Assembly: GCA_900770325.1 (NCBI GenBank)
Contig: CAAGKE010000257.1
Coordinates: forward strand, 1-5,789
Origin: Lachnospiraceae bacterium
GTDB taxonomy: Bacteria; Bacillota; Clostridia; Lachnospirales; Lachnospiraceae
Length of the DNA: 5,789 bases
Direction: 5' to 3'
This document shows, piece after piece, positions 5,384 to 5,789 of the stretch. Both the position numbers and the translations under genes were made by a program. Below the pieces are notes generated by a model. That model saw only the letters and a program-made list of their open reading frames with translations, did not search any database and was not told the DNA's origin. The stretch's first letter is position 1, and each line of letters begins with the position of its first letter.

Positions 5384-5789
5384 GCCTGCTTATTCTTTCT
5401 GAAAAATTTAAAAAGATAGCACGCTCCCACACAGACTGCCACAACGATCAGGCTTCCGACAATGCCTGAAAAAGTAGTACCAAATACAGAATCAGATCCT
5501 TTGAAGGCATAATCCGGAAGTACGGAAGTTACCTCCTGTATCGCTTCCGCCGTCTGATGGATTCCGACTGCTGTGCTTTCGATTTCTGTGGAACCGGTCA
5601 ATCTCTCAATGGACCACTCCAGTCCATCCGGATAAGAGGATGCAACCAGAGATAAAATACCTCCGATAAATGCTGCTGCCACAGCAAGGATTGCTATCGT
5701 TTTTTTGAAGGTAAACCTTCCTTCTTTTGCCTCTGCTTTTGTACTGCTAAACAAAAGCTCCGGTCTTGCTTCATATACAAACACAAGTA
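5380..5789 (-). CDS. CbiM-CbiN-like fusion, cobalt/nickel ECF substrate-binding component (partial, 3' end)
   Basis: The visible C-terminal ~136 residues continue an open frame that runs off the right edge. A GTG at 5784 is in frame but is very unlikely to be the true start, because FVYEARPELL there is the end of the CbiM/NikM membrane domain. After a charged linker come a membrane helix (about 29-48 from the GTG) and the PDGLEW motif (52-57) that defines the CbiN-like PDGLE domain. An extracytoplasmic stretch follows, then a final helix at about 107-126, ending in FFRKNKQA. In this family CbiM binds Co2+ or Ni2+ and the CbiN-like part assists loading; cargo choice between the two metals cannot be decided here. 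Its stop overlaps the start of the cbiQ remnant by 4 bp. Confidence 0.85.
   Translation of the reverse strand, partial: LVFVYEARPELLFSSTKAEAKEGRFTFKKTIAILAVAAAFIGGILSLVASSYPDGLEWSIERLTGSTEIESTAVGIHQTAEAIQEVTSVLPDYAFKGSDSVFGTTFSGIVGSLIVVAVCVGACYLFKFFRKNKQA

Noticed and set aside
5782..5784. GTG as a genuine start of a small 134-residue protein
   Set aside because: The residues at and after it read as the end of the CbiM membrane domain and the frame stays open to the window edge, so the gene is simply cut by the boundary.
1..5789. CRISPR array, tRNA or rRNA genes, intact transposase
   Set aside because: There are no regularly spaced direct repeats, no recognisable tRNA or rRNA sequence, and no frame with transposase motifs.

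Overview
The window comes from a low-to-moderate-GC Gram-positive bacterium, most likely a Clostridia member of the Lachnospiraceae type. I infer this from the strong Shine-Dalgarno sites, the lysine-rich signal peptide and the fused CbiM/PDGLE (CbiN-like) ECF component; no phylogenetic marker is present. All six genes lie on the minus strand, so the biological reading direction runs from position 5789 down to 1. No gene on the plus strand is supported.

In reading order, the window opens with the 3' end of an ECF-type cobalt/nickel uptake gene, the C-terminal end of a CbiM-CbiN-like fusion (5380-5789). It overlaps by 4 bp the start of cbiQ (5177-5383). That cbiQ stops after 68 codons instead of roughly 250-270 and appears to be a truncated remnant. 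No cbiO follows. Instead, after a 58-bp gap that carries a good ribosome binding site, comes a complete LysR-family regulator (4207-5118).

A 226-bp intergenic region (3981-4206) follows. It holds an AT-rich palindrome, a convincing sigma-70-type promoter and a leader of about 120 nt with a two-tier hairpin. The promoter drives a peptide/nickel-class (NikABCDE/Dpp/Opp) ABC importer in an unusual order: NikB-type permease (3036-3980), NikC-type permease (2179-3039, ATGA overlap), a 205-bp gap, the solute-binding protein (441-1973), and a NikD/DppD-type ATPase (1-430, running off the left edge). A second ATPase (NikE-like) would be expected just beyond the window.

The gap between the NikC-type permease and the binding protein (1974-2178) contains the most striking non-coding structure: an 87-bp inverted repeat (2068-2154) with 27-bp arms, plus a third internal arm that competes for pairing. 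It may be a MITE-like or IS200/IS605-derived palindrome, an mRNA processing or stability element, or a terminator/attenuator.

Taken together, a decayed ECF Ni/Co transporter stands directly upstream of a regulator and a complete-looking ABC importer of a family that includes nickel importers. One reading is transporter replacement, or insertion of the lysR-nik block into a cbiMNQO operon. The nickel assignment is inferred from family resemblance and context; di- or oligopeptides, or metal-chelate complexes, remain possible. I did not find a clearly novel biological system. The points most worth checking are the broken cbiQ junction and the 87-bp palindrome.
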